Assembly: GCF_029227915.1 (NCBI RefSeq)
Contig: NC_079889.1
Span: 7,812,001 to 7,876,000, forward strand
Origin: Hydractinia symbiolongicarpus
Taxonomy: Eukaryota > Cnidaria > Hydrozoa > Anthoathecata > Hydractiniidae
DNA: 64,000 nt
Direction of reading: 5' to 3'
Shown one piece after another: positions 22,750 to 44,729 of this stretch. A program made the translations under genes and the position numbers. Each line of letters starts with the position of its first letter. Position 1 is the first letter of the stretch. The notes beneath the pieces were generated by a model, which worked only from the letters and a program-made list of their open reading frames with translations, was not told the origin of the DNA and made no database searches.

Positions 22750-24300
22750 TACAAGGCTTCAGTTACAGAGCTACAAGTATCAAAGATGGTAGTAAAAATA
22801 TTACTAATAAAAGGTGTGTCGGTTGAACACAAACTTTGTCCTCCTTCGTCGACCTGGGTGAAGTAACACTGCACGCAATCATTTCTTGTCAGAGCCAGCA
22901 CAGCAAGTCTTTCATTTGCAGCTACACCAACGGGTCAACGCATGCCCTCTGAGGAAACGTAGCTAGGCAATGCCAATGTATATATAATGTATTCAGAGCA
23001 CAGGTCTCACATTAATAACAGCGCTTCCAACACTAAAGTGGCTATCATGTATGAGCATTCAGAATACTTTACACCTTCTAAAGCTTCATTATTTCAAAGG
23101 AGTCCTTGTCTCCCTCATCATTTGAAAGCTAATGATTAATACCTGCAAAACTTATTTTACAGCCTTGTCTCCAGACCTTCTTACGAAATTACTTATCCTA
23201 TTATGAAAGCAAAACTTAGAACGAGGTTAATTCTCATTTCATATGCAAAGATAAATATAAATGCAATATAGCAATACGCTTTCTACTTCCATAGAATAAC
23301 CAAATTGTTAGAATGGCGTAGCAAGCAGCCTAAAGTTTCACGCAATCTTTATTAAAAGTTATCGCGATACGTGCTAGAGCCTGCAGAGCATATCAATTAA
23401 AACCAGGAAACAAAGAAAATACATTGGTTAATGTATCAACCAATGACGTGTTTGCGTGGGATCTTTTCAGTCAATGGAAAGTTTCATTTAAATTTTATGT
23501 TCTTCGCCAATCATCACTGCATACTTAAGAATGAAGCCGCAAATCTGAAACTGTTGTGAAACAGACGAACTTGTGACGTACACAAGAGGCGACGTCTATA
23601 CCACGTGTTAAACGAATAAAAATAATATGTGTATATTACGTGATCTAATCAACTCATTTGCATCCACTGAAACTTCATTAAATAGATTTTGACGTATACT
23701 TTGAAAAACAATTTGTTCTCTTAAACAAAAGAGTATTATTCAATTAAGCAATTTAAAAATAGTTAAAAAATTAAATAAATATAAGACTTAACAAATATTA
23801 ATATAAGTGAAACAGAAGGTGAAAATATTCTATTTAAAGTAATATCAAGGCATAATTCAAAGTTGATGTACAAACTTGTAGTGTTTTCTTTCTTCGAAGA
23901 AAAAAAGAGAAAAAAAAGGGTCTCCTTAATATAACAATAATTCATTCAAATATTAAATTAAAATATATGGAAATGAAATAAAGAAAATTAAAAGATTTGA
24001 CTGGAGTGTAAAAAAAGAGAGTTTGGAATAAAATATAATCTAAAAGTAAGAGGAAGAAGAAGTGAAAGAAAAAAAATTGAAGACAAGCAGAAAAGACATG
24101 GAACTTCCTTCACATGAATGTTATTTGGCTGCAAAATACAAGCGTCGGGTAAATGCCAATGTTAACCCAGGGCTTCTTAGGCTTTTTCATCAGATAGAAG
24201 GTCTGAGAATGAGGTTGTTATGCTGAATCATGTTCTTTCCAAGAAAAATGAGTCCTGGGAATTGTAGTGAACAATGTGTTTTTACTATGCTTGTCTAATT
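22750..24300. other. No gene recognised
   Basis: AT-rich sequence with no open frame that I can tie to a family and no splice-consistent exons. Upstream exons of the tandem-C2 gene must lie in or beyond this interval but could not be identified. Confidence 0.4.
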
Positions 24301-24307
24301 CGTTTAG

Positions 24308-27300
24308 TTTTTCAAAGTGAAACCATGGACTTCAGATGAATCACTAGCGCAAGGTAAATACTTATTTTTCATTGGCCACACTTTCCTAAAATAATTTTTT
24401 AATTGTACTACTTGGCACCTGGAGCGAGCATTTCGCACTTGCTGAAACCCTTGGATCTGTGATCAAGAATCTAAAAGTATACCAATTCTTGCTTAGATGG
24501 AAAAGAATCGCGGAAAAGTTTAAATGGAAGTTCTAGTTCTTTAAGAACAAGTCCCTTGATGTCAAGAACAGGTACTTCCTTATTCTTACGTTACATTTTG
24601 TAGCCGTTGTCGTCTCGTCTGTTAAACAGGTCAACCCCGATCCCCAGGACCTGTTGTCTCTTTTAGCATGTTCGTCGCAGCCCTATCAATACGCGTAGCG
24701 CAGATGAGAGACAAAAAGTCCCGGGAATGATGTTGTAAAATAGGCGTTAAGAGAACCCCAGGAACGAGGACGCATTTTTTAAACAATAACCTTATTGGTC
24801 AGTTTTAAGCAACCGCTGTGGTGAAGGCAAATCTTTTATGTAGTCTTTGATTACTACTGTTCTGTAAAATATTTATGGGTGGGCTGTTATGCTACGCGCA
24901 GCTATTGTCTCTTTGAAGCCGCTGTTTAAACATTAACCTTTTCTTAATTCAATGAAAACGTTAAAACGGGAAAGAGTCTTTTACTAAAAAATATTTGTCC
25001 CTACTTTAATTTTTAAACGAAAAGTTCGCCAGCAAAGTAGATGTTTTTAAGCAAAAAGCTAAGCATTATATGGTGGAATCTAACATTTTAGTGCTCTGAG
25101 AAAGTAATCGATTTAAACACATTTTTTAATTTTTCGAAAAGCCTTGGAGCTTTTAGCCTTGAAATTATAGTCTAAGTTTTTGTTCTTACGACAAAATGTG
25201 ATCAACCTTGATCCAACGGCCTTTTGTCTGTTTATTGTATATTCGAAGCGCATCCCGGCGTGGGGAAAAACAGTGGGAACGAGATTGTGTAAAAAAAGGT
25301 CAAAAGTGAGAAATATTTTGTGCGACACTTTTTTTTTCCGGTCAGGTACTTATGCATGTGCGAATTGGGATACCTTAACCGTCTACTTTGCGGGAGCCAC
25401 TGTTAAAAGACACAAATATTGAAAAAAAATATATAATCCGCAAAATTTTTCAAAAATGGAATTTTATGTCGGTATGTCGATCTTGCTCTGACGCAATTAA
25501 CAGTCATTGAGGGTGTAAAATCAGAATTAAAACCCTGCAAAGATCTCTGAAAAGCACTACATTAAACAGTTTGAAAAATATTGTTGATTTTAATAAAATA
25601 AACCTTCCCTTTCGATTTCTTTCATTCATTTGTTAAACATTTGCGAAATTAAAAAAATCTTTACAAAAGAATTTTCAGGACATGGACTGCGAAAATTTTG
25701 TCATTAACTTATTATGTAGTACTAAGATATACGCGACCAGTTATTTCGACCCCCTCCCCCATTCTTTAAGAACGAGTTCGCCGGTCCCAATGCAATAAAA
25801 TCAATTGATAAATACAGAAATCAACGTCGTCCCCAGGGTTTTTTGACATGAAGGTTAGCCGTCAAGTAAGCGCTAGCGGCTTTTAAATTAGGCAACAAAC
25901 CCTGGGGACACAAAAGTGCCAAACCGTCATAACTAATGGACAGGATAGGAGAGACACAAATATTAATTCATTTTTTATTTCCGTTTATAGATTTAGACAA
26001 ATGTGATTTTATTATTCCAAAAACCCAAATACTTCAAAAGCAAATCAGTATCCACCACAAAGATACTGCAAGCTTAGGAGCTCTGGATGTAACACAATAT
26101 TTAAGTAACGAAGAAGCTCAGGAACTAAAAGAAGGTGGTCTGAAACTGGGAGAAGTCAAGTTTTGTTTAGCGTATGACGAAGTTGAAGAAAAGTTGAAGA
26201 TTATATTAAAGTCTGTTGATGTTTGTTTGAAACCTAGTGCTTCAGTGCTTGGTAGTAACTGGGTGTGTGATACCATAACACAGGTCGATATATTAAGCGA
26301 TAAAAAGAAACCAATAGAATTAACGCTTGGGACAACGAGTTTATTGGATATTAAAAAAAACGATGTAACCGAGAAAACGTTACGTTTGTCGATATATGAT
26401 AGTAGACGGAAGCACAGCAAGATACCAATTGGCCACGCTCTGTTACCGCTGCGAGAAGTATCAAATATAGATCGATTGAATATACACTCAAAGAAAATTA
26501 CGTCGTATTCACAGGTATATACTTCTTTCAGTAGACTGTGAATGTGTGTGACGATACTTTCATGAAATTTTTAGCAAAAAATGAAAAATCCCTGGGAACG
26601 AGAGTTCTTTAAACTAGAATTATATTTCTTGCTTTTTTAGCCAGCGGGATTTAATAAAGGTAACCTTGTTGTCTCTCTTTCTTGGATATCAACTGCAAAA
26701 AGACTAGAAATAAAAGTTGGGCAAGCAAGTAATTTAAAAAGTCCACATGGTGTAGATGGAAAAGGTAAAGCTTAAAAATTTCGAATGTTTAAACATGGTT
26801 GCCATATTTAGTTAGAAACGAGGGTAATTAAACCTCGTTTCCAGTCATTTTGTCTTTGTTGACACCAGATAATAACATCCTTAGGTGACCAGCAACCTGG
26901 AAACACCGAATAGCCTGGACAAGTGAAGAATTTTAAGACTGAGCCTAAATTCAGGAAAACATTCAGAATTTTTTTAAAAGGGAACATTTCAGCCGTACAA
27001 TATCTTCTTAAAAATTCTGTTTTTTAATAAACAGTTTCACATTGCTACCATTTTGTCCCAAATTTTTACTTACAGAAAAGTCAATGGAAATGAAAGTTAA
27101 TCAGATACGAGCAAAAACAACTTTTAACCTCGTTCGCAGGACTTTTTTTGTTCTTATGTTTCATACGTTTTGTCCAAATGTAAAAAAAACGTAAGTTGTC
27201 TTGGGGATAGGGTTGGCAAAAATGATCGCATAACAAGGCCCCAATGAAACCAGTGTAATGAAATACAAAAAATAAACCATACATCAGAGATATGCTGAAA

Positions 27301-27719
27301 GATTATTGATAGCAAGTCTAGAAGAAAAAGAGTTTTGGTAATGCTTCCATACATGAAAAAAAATCTAACGTTTATACAACCACTTCTTTCATTTAGATCA
27401 TTTCGTCAAAATCACAGTTTTCATTTCTGGCAATAAACATAAATCATATAAAACACCGTTAGTGAAGGCTACGCCTGAGTTGAAATTCCGCGAAAAGTTT
27501 ACTGTACCTCTGACGTCATCACAGCTGAAAGAAACTTCGTTAGTTTTTCAATTATATATGAAACATACTAGCAAGAAAATGATAATAACAAAAACACTGA
27601 CCGGAAAGACTGTCATCGGCCCGTACATGAAGCACGCCGACCGGTCTCTTTCGCAATGGGAGAAACTTTTCACGAATCCAGTAGAAGAATTAATGGAGAC
27701 CCACACACTTTTCTTATAA
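24308..27719 (+). CDS. Synaptotagmin-like tandem C2-domain protein, 3' part
   Basis: Three secure exons (25991-26514, 26641-26764, 27397-27719) have matching phases and GT/AG borders. They encode about 320 residues covering C2A (LKLGEVKFCLAYDEVEEKL ... IPIGHALLPL) and C2B (GNLVVSLSWISTAKRLEIK ... SQWEKLFTNPVEELMETH). The final segment matches the W-x-x-x-x-x-x-P...H ending of synaptotagmin C2B. A 46-bp exon at 24308-24353 (encoding FFKVKPWTSDESLAQ) fits by phase and splice sites but is tentative; earlier exons, including any membrane anchor, are not found. The Ca2+-loop aspartates of classical C2 domains are missing (C2A loop 1 has none, and loop 3 reads IYDSRRKHSK), so Ca2+-independent membrane or SNARE binding is inferred, as in Syt12/14/16 or TC2N-type proteins. 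Orthology is unresolved. Confidence 0.82.
24632..24772. repeat. MITE-like element with ccccagg termini
   Basis: Left end aaccccgatccccagga near 24633 and right end gagaaccccaggaacgagga near 24751 are approximate inverted repeats. They belong to a family of short elements in this window whose ends resemble aacctcgttcccaggg. Relatives occur near 25205-25285, 25829-25909, 26815, 28700 and 47377. Confidence 0.5.
25829..25909. repeat. Short inverted-repeat element (ccccaggg family)
   Basis: gtccccagggttttttg and aaaccctggggac form inverted ends of an 81-bp unit that finishes about 80 bp before the C2A exon acceptor at 25991. No coding content. Confidence 0.6.
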
Positions 27720-28010
27720 CGAACAACTTGCTCTTAGTCGCAGACGTCTTGTTAAATCCTTCCTTCTGTCTCACTGCTCATGTTTACCTTGTGGACAAGG
27801 AGTTGGTGCAACCTCGTTTCCAGGTTTCCTTGTATTCTGGTGTATCCTGGGAACAGGATTGGAGTTGGTCTATCAAGCTACTTAGTTCTGAATTTCAAAA
27901 GTTAATTATTTATTTGTAAATATATATTTATTTATTTACGGTTACACAAATATTTATGCTTACACAAATGTTAACCTCTTGTAGATAAAAACACAAATGC
28001 AGGCCATTTG

Positions 28011-28016
28011 AATAAA
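28011..28016 (+). promoter_or_regulatory. Candidate polyadenylation signal of the tandem-C2 gene
   Basis: AATAAA about 290 bp after the stop at 27717-27719, the first canonical signal noticed downstream. Confidence 0.4.
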
Positions 28017-28019
28017 GAC

Positions 28020-30398
28020 TCAAATTTAATTCAAGCAGTATTTCGTGGCCTTTATGTTGTCCTTGCGAACAACCTCTCCCTCAATGCTTCCTATTTTTTC
28101 ACATCGGAATGGAACCTTGACAAGGATCTGATCTTGGATAGTCATGTGACATATACCTTTTTTATTTTTTGCGAGCACTAATTTCGATGTTCGCGAAATC
28201 TATTATTCCCCTCAAATTAAATTTGGCGAATAGTGGGTTTCCCAATTATTTATGCGGGAACCAATTTTAGCGAAAATCTCGCGAATTCGGGAAAAGTAAT
28301 ACCTGCGAAAATTAATTTCCTTAAGGTGAATATCAACGCATCGTGAGTGTACAAAAAACATGGTTAGTCTTGTTTAACCATTTCTTTGAAAGTAAAATGC
28401 AAACTAAAAAATGCGCAAATAATAATCGTAATTTTAGTGAAACACAAAACGTACGAAAGGAGCCTAAAAGAAGTCCTAAAGGATGAAATTGATTTGTGTT
28501 TGATAGTGAGATTTAGCTTTAACTTTACCATCATGTTGTAATGCGTTCCATTTTTTTAAGAATAACGCTTGTAAGCATATTTAGGTGGAGAAACTCATAT
28601 GCTAAGCTCTAGTAATACTTCACTTGCTTATAAAAAATAAAAATTATAAATTGAAAATAAAATTTTTTGTTGTAAGGATAAAACTAAAAAAAAAAATTGT
28701 CAACCTCGTTCCCAGGGCATTTTGCCTTATTGATGAAGCCACTCCGTAATAACGGCTCAGAGGCCGCAAGACCCTGCACATTTGTATAACCAAAAGCAAC
28801 CAACCCTTTTTAACTAATCTTAGTCCTATAATACAGGTCTCCATCGTAGATGTTACTCGCCATCATTGTTTGATGGCACGTCATAACATTTAACATCCTG
28901 ATTGAATAAAGAGCAGAAAAATGGAAATTTATGAAAAAATTGGTATAATTGAATCAAAATTGGAAAATAGCAACTTCGTCCCAAGTTTTTTTGCGTGATC
29001 TTAAATCCACCGTCAGCTTTAATGTTAAAAAGTCAAGAAAGGTTAGAAAATACATAAATGCATAAAAAGTTTGCAAATACGCTGTATCAGTTTTAGATCC
29101 ATAAATTTATGTCATTACCTATTCTTTATACTGCACATCATTTTTTCGAAGAACTTCAAATTCCTATCTTTCGACTTTAAATCTGATTTCTGGCCACCTC
29201 CTACACCTTAAAGTTAGTGCATCTGACCAGTGTCAGATGGGACATTCAATTCTCTTTTGTATGGCTCGGTATCTTGATATCTTACGAGTTATGGCTAATA
29301 GACGGAATATCGGTATTTCGGCTTTGCTGAGACGCCACTTGGCGTACTTCGGAGAGTTAAAAGGTCAAATAAAATACTTTTGGACAGTTTTTTAGAAAAT
29401 GAGAAACCTGAATTTTCTAGTTAATATAATATGCCCATCACCCTATCTAGGCAGTTTATTGTGAGGCCCAGGATAAAAAGTGACAATGCGTAGGAGAGTG
29501 ATTGTTTTCTACCCATACTTCCTATATGTTTTTTACAACTTGAATAGAAAATGCTGCGGCTTTGAAAGCTTTTTTTTTCTTTTTATACAGTAATAGGACA
29601 AGAAATTCTTTAAACTCTGTAGTCACTAGAACAAAATTTGGACCTTTTTGTATAAACTTACTCTGTCTTATTAACTACGTTTTACAACTTAATCTTGGGT
29701 GGACAGGGCTTGGTAAATCCAGGAAAAGGTGGAAAATTGGAAAGAAGTCTTGAAAAAAATATTTTTAATAATAATCCTAGAAGAAATAGTTTTTTTTCAA
29801 CCTCGTCCTCGGGAAATCCTGTATCTTTTCTGACATTCGTATTACCGTTTCAGAAAAGATACAAGATGCTCTAGAAACAACTTTGTCTTTTATGATTAAA
29901 TGGTAGTTTCCTAAATACTGTCTTTTGATGGGCTATATTTACCCCTTCATTTTGTACATATTGTTATAGCGTTAATTCAATTCGTAAATTTAAAAAATTT
30001 TTGAAACAGGTCTTTGAAAATTGCAACCTGGGATTTCCAGTCAAATTGTTTGAAAAAGTCCTGGGCTTTTGTTTTGGTTTACCAAGCCACACTTACGTAA
30101 TATCTTGCACGTCACACTTATTTATCTCGGGAATTATCTCCAGCCTCTGTCCAAACTCCTAAAATAAAAAAACCTTCTCTTTCCGTTTGCAAGGCCGTAG
30201 CAAAAAAATAAAGGGGAGGAGCACTCTCCGAAATAATTTGGTAAAATGAAAACAGTGTTTTTCAATTATATGACAGCCAACAATCAGATTTTATGATATA
30301 TATACATTTTTTCTTTTTATAAGAAACATGTTTAGAAAAAATCTACATGTAGAATCAATTCAAAAATTAAGAAACTTTTACTACTACATTCTATGTTT
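28020..30398. other. Intergenic region with repeat fragments
   Basis: No gene recognised. It holds a copy of the cctcgttcccaggg repeat near 28700 and a CpG-rich block at 28165-28330 with repeated ttcgcgaaat-like words that also occur near 8520-8700 and 32360-32600. At 29822-29876 is an inverted repeat (cctgtatcttttctga and tcagaaaagatacaag). Short open frames here have no supporting features. Confidence 0.45.
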
Positions 30399-30822
30399 AC
30401 TAGTCGTTAGCCGGTGGAAAAATTCACGGGTTCCTCGTACTTTTTATACTTGCGTAGCTAAGCTACCATTTTGCGTGACAGACAGACAGACAGACAGACG
30501 CATACGGGTATTATAATATAGACTAGTCGTTAGCCCGTGGAAAAATCCACGGGGTCGCCCGTCCTTTATATATCGCATTTCGTGTTTCTGTAACAGGACG
30601 CGGTTTCCGCGGACAGACAGACAAAATACGGCTATTATTAAAGAGACTAGTCGTTAGCCCGTGGAAAAATCCACGGGGTTGCCCGTCCTTTAAATTTACC
30701 CGTCGCAACAAAGTAGACAAAAATATATCGCATTTGATATTGGTGTTTCCGTGACATCATTTTCTGATTCAGCGGGGGGTCCGCGCAGAGACAGACAGAC
30801 GACGGCTATTATTATAGAGATT
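30399..30822. repeat. Three tandem copies of a dispersed non-autonomous element
   Basis: Units begin near 30399, 30520 and 30645 with actagtcgttagcccgtgg and a hairpin (cccgtgga-aaaa-tccacggg; one mismatch in the first unit). They continue with cccgtccttta and end in a cagacagacag microsatellite followed by a gctattattataga-like tail that abuts the next unit. The end-to-end arrangement, terminal microsatellite and short hairpin recall HINE/pearl-type Helentron derivatives, but that class is inference. No coding capacity. Confidence 0.7.
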
Positions 30823-30829
30823 TTAAAAG

Positions 30830-31430
30830 GAAAAGGACTTGTTCTTTTCCTCAACTTTCCTAACATACATAAAAAGCCACTACTTGGAAAACAGGAAAAA
30901 GATCCAAATCTTCAATAGTCACACACGAGTATGAAGATTAGAAGAATAACAAAAACAACAAAACAGGGAAAAGGATACATTATATTTGGGAAAACTATTA
31001 CAATTTCATCAATTTAAATTATAAAAAAGTACTTCAAATCTTTTACAGTAAGTTTTTACAATTAATAAATCGAGGAACATAAGTTTAGTAAGCTTGACTA
31101 AGTAAAAGTTTTCTTTCTTTTCCCTCTGCTAGTCGCGAATAACTTCGTGCAAAAACTATAACTGGGATTATAAACTTAAAATAATTATAACGACGGGAAC
31201 TGCATATTACACCCAACTAACTACACACAGTATATACAAAATCATATTGTACACATCAAAGCCATTGTAAAATTCACTGACGTATCGAAGTCTAAATGCT
31301 ATGAAAAACGAGCCATTATATTTTTGTACACTGTTCCAGCGTCAGATCGCAGAACGGACATACACCTATAATCCATGCAAAAAACAGACACGAGGTGGAG
31401 AGCTGTTGTATAAATTACAAAAAAAGTTCC
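30830..31430. other. Spacer downstream of PLK1
   Basis: This AT-rich sequence probably includes the PLK1 3'UTR on the - strand. No canonical AATAAA complement was seen close to the stop codon, so the cleavage site is undefined. Confidence 0.3.
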
Positions 31431-31437
31431 CTCTCCA

Positions 31438-41591
<10,154 letters not shown>

Positions 41592-42084
41592 ATTTTAATT
41601 TTAAAAGCCAATAAGCTAACAAATCCAAAGCAATAACTATGCTAGTATTATGCTACTTAAATTTTGCAACCAAACTTTCTACTTCAGCACGGTTTCAGCT
41701 TGGTTGGTATTTTTTGTCAGATTCAAAAAAGTTCGCCACCGTTGCCCGAAAGCCCAAACTGCAAATATTAGCGAATCAGAATCTGAGTAAAAGTCATGTG
41801 ATTACTCCGGTCTGTAATGTTCATGGCGCTATTTCCTTTCCTAAATTCCTGCAGACCACAATTCAAAATATAGCTCCTTCCTTTAGTGAAAATACAATAT
41901 TTTTAGTACCTCATAAGAAGAAAAAGAGTTAAATATCACTATACAGCTAAAAAAAGTTCTACTTTTTGTAATAACTGTTTAATAAAAAAAGTTATTTGTC
42001 ACTTTATGGTCCACAAAATTCACTGGTGCTTGTTTTATCCACTTTGCTTTCTACCTGTTCATTCCACAACACTACAACGAAAAG
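41592..42084. promoter_or_regulatory. Bidirectional promoter interval between PLK1 and the FKBP gene
   Basis: The two genes diverge from about 490 bp. On the PLK1 strand a CDE-like GTGGCGAAC (41732-41740) lies a few bases upstream of a CHR-like TTTGAA (41722-41727), some 130 bp before the PLK1 ATG. The CDE/CHR pair is the cell-cycle repressor module of animal mitotic genes. A CCAAT word occurs on the + strand at 41618. The 97-codon open frame at 41639-41932 inside this interval has no family signal and is probably chance. Transcription starts cannot be placed from sequence. Confidence 0.45.
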
Positions 42085-44725
42085 ATGGCGACCAAAGTAG
42101 CAATGTCCCTGTTTTTGACATTTTTACTATGTAATCTGTCCTTGGTTTTTACTGAACCAACTATGAAGATAGAAGTTTTAAAGGAGCCTCCAAAGAATTG
42201 TGTTAGGTACTTAATCATTTATTTTAAAACTAGTTGTAAGATTCCCTCAGCAGTGAACTGAACTGCAGGGTGCAAATACAATTTTTTAAGAAACGTGTTA
42301 ACATTTATTGTGAAGAGCTTGAGACTCTGATCAAAAGTATTGAATCATGTGCTTTCGAAGAAATGCTAAGGAGAAATAAGGGTTAAAAATGTCAGCAAAG
42401 CAAAAAGACCCATCAATAAATTTTTAAAATTCATTAGGTCACCATCAAAAATATGTTGTGTTCGCGTCTTAAAGACCCTTGAAAAATGAGGCGGTCGGGC
42501 GTATTTTTTCCCTGGATTATCAGATCGGAGCAAGCAAATTCGTTCCCAGGGCCAAGACAGTAAAGCGCCACTCGACATCGTTTGTAGACCATTTTTCCGC
42601 GCCATGTAAACTGTTAGTAGCCACAGGAGTGCCCTAAAGGAATTAATTTTTACTGAAATTAATTATCACAAGTTTTTGTCATTTTTGCATAAATTAGTTC
42701 TGGTGAAAAAAATTTCTTTTTTTGAAAAATATCTCGCAAAATTTTTTCCCGCTCTTTTTCCGACTTACCTACTCAGGTTTTTATTACCAAAAGTGAGTCG
42801 GTCGGAGGACGCAAACACAACATATTTTTGATGACGGCCTTACCCTGTTGCCTGTATTTTGTAGAGCTTAAAAGGCAGATTCAAAAAAAGGTATAGGATT
42901 ATGTCCGTATTATGTGAACGTCAAAATTAAGTTCACTGAACCGAAACTTGTCCCATGCACAGATTTTTTGCAAATTGTTTCAAGAGATTATTTATAGTCA
43001 AAATAAAGTTATATAGCGAACAGAGTTGCTAGATCATCAATTAGAGCCAATTTTTCTAGATAATCACATAATAACGACGGTATTAAGAACGGTAGAGATA
43101 TTGAGATTTAAAGGTTTTTAGGTCACATTACCAACCTGGGGTGAATTTACCCAGCTTTGAGAAATTGGTCCTATGTTTTTACCCATAAACACGGCGTTGT
43201 CAGTTATTTCCACCTATTAAAGATAAATATTAAGCAGGTGTAATTTAATGTATTTAAAAACAGTCTAATGAAAACACCAGTTAACACAAAAAACAGTAGA
43301 AAATACTTGTTTTTGAGCACGCATCAAATAAGATGCATATATATCCTGCTTTTTATTTTTGTAGAAAAGCTGCACCTGGAGACATGATATCCATGCATTA
43401 TCGTGGAACTTTGACTAGTGGTAAAGAGTTTGATAGCAGTTATAGCAGAAATCAACCTTTTGATTTTCAACTTGGACAGGGCATGGTTATTCAAGGATGG
43501 GAACAAGGTGTTCCTGGCATGTGCGTAGGAGAAAAACGAAAATTAACTATCCCTCCATCGTTAGGTTTGTTTTACATTTTTTGTTATGTATTTCCTATTC
43601 CTTAAATAAAATTTGAAAAAAACCTGTTAAAAACTTGAAAAAAATTTGTTACTGTTGCAATTGATGGCAAAGGAGTCAAGTGTCGTGATTCCAACACTTA
43701 GGTTGTTCCATTTCATTCCGTTTCTGTAACTTTTCATGACAACCTAGTCCCCAAGAGTTATGCAGTCAAACTGTGATCATAACTGCAATATTTTTGTTGC
43801 CCAGTTTTTGACTGTAGATAAATGTGATCTGTGCTCATCCTAAGGGTTAAAATAAAAAAAGGTATATATTATAATTATTTTTGTCTATTTTTAGCTTATG
43901 GGGATACTGGGTTTGGAGACATCATTCCTGCAAAGTCAACGCTAGTATTTGAAATCGAACTGATTAACATCAAGGGACAAGAGCAAAAAGAGCAAGCTGA
44001 GGAAGAACCAAGTGATAATGATGATGAAGACCCGGGCCATGAACACGAACATGAACATGCTGATTCTTTTGAATGTAAATGTGTACTCTTTATCCTATTT
44101 CTTTATCTTGTGTGCTGGCTAGAGTGTTATTGAAAATTTTTTCCTTTGTAATTTCTAGCACTTGATACCAACGGTGATAAAGTCATAAGCAGTGATGAAA
44201 TGGCAAATTATATAAAAAAGTTTCATGAAGGAAATGAAGGTGAAGGAGAGGTATGGTAAATTTTATATAAAAGACATGGCATGAAAATAAAGGTGATGTT
44301 CTGATTCCTTATTTATGTAAGGACTCAGCAATGTGAATGCTGACCTAATGACAAAGCAGGCAGGCATATGGCATTTCCTGTCAGCAATTTCTTTACTCAT
44401 ATGAAAAGATTGATATCATCATATTTTTATGAAAGTATATTTTTTTTGGTTGTTATTTTAATGAAAAAGAAAACTCAAAACCCTCATGTGATTTGAGCAA
44501 GGGGCGATATGATACAAATTTCAGATATATTCTTAAAACTATTTCTTATAGGATGAAAATTCTGTGGAAACTATTGTTAGTGAGATTTTCCAAGAAGACG
44601 ACAAGAATAAAGACGGCGTGATTTCTTTGGAAGAGTACCAACATTCAGCTGCTGCGTTGGATGATGGTGATGACAGAGAGGACGTGGAAGAGCAAGAAGA
44701 AGAAGAAATCAAAGAAGAATTATAA
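42085..44725 (+). CDS. FKBP14: FKBP14/FKBP7-like ER prolyl isomerase with two EF hands
   Basis: Five exons: 42085-42206, 43365-43564, 43895-44074, 44159-44250, 44552-44725. Phases agree at every GT/AG junction; the product is 255 residues. Domains in order: a signal peptide ([15 protein letters not shown]); one FKBP domain with the active-site pattern [23 protein letters not shown] and [12 protein letters not shown]; an acidic linker with [11 protein letters not shown]; two EF hands ([12 protein letters not shown] and [13 protein letters not shown]); and an acidic tail ending KEEL, a likely ER-retrieval signal like the HDEL of vertebrate FKBP14. The family catalyses peptidyl-prolyl isomerisation in the ER lumen and assists collagen folding. 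It is somewhat longer than human FKBP14 (about 211 residues) because of the linker and acidic tail. FKBP7 is an alternative orthologue. Confidence 0.93.
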
Positions 44726-44729
44726 GTTT

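Noticed and set aside
25113-25422. Overlapping + and - strand frames of 71-80 codons before the C2 exons
   Set aside because: They overlap a ccccaggg-type repeat relic, and neither connects in phase to the C2 exon chain.
41639-41932. 97-codon + strand gene between PLK1 and FKBP14
   Set aside because: It lies across the shared promoter interval, shows no domain, and its composition is typical of chance frames here.
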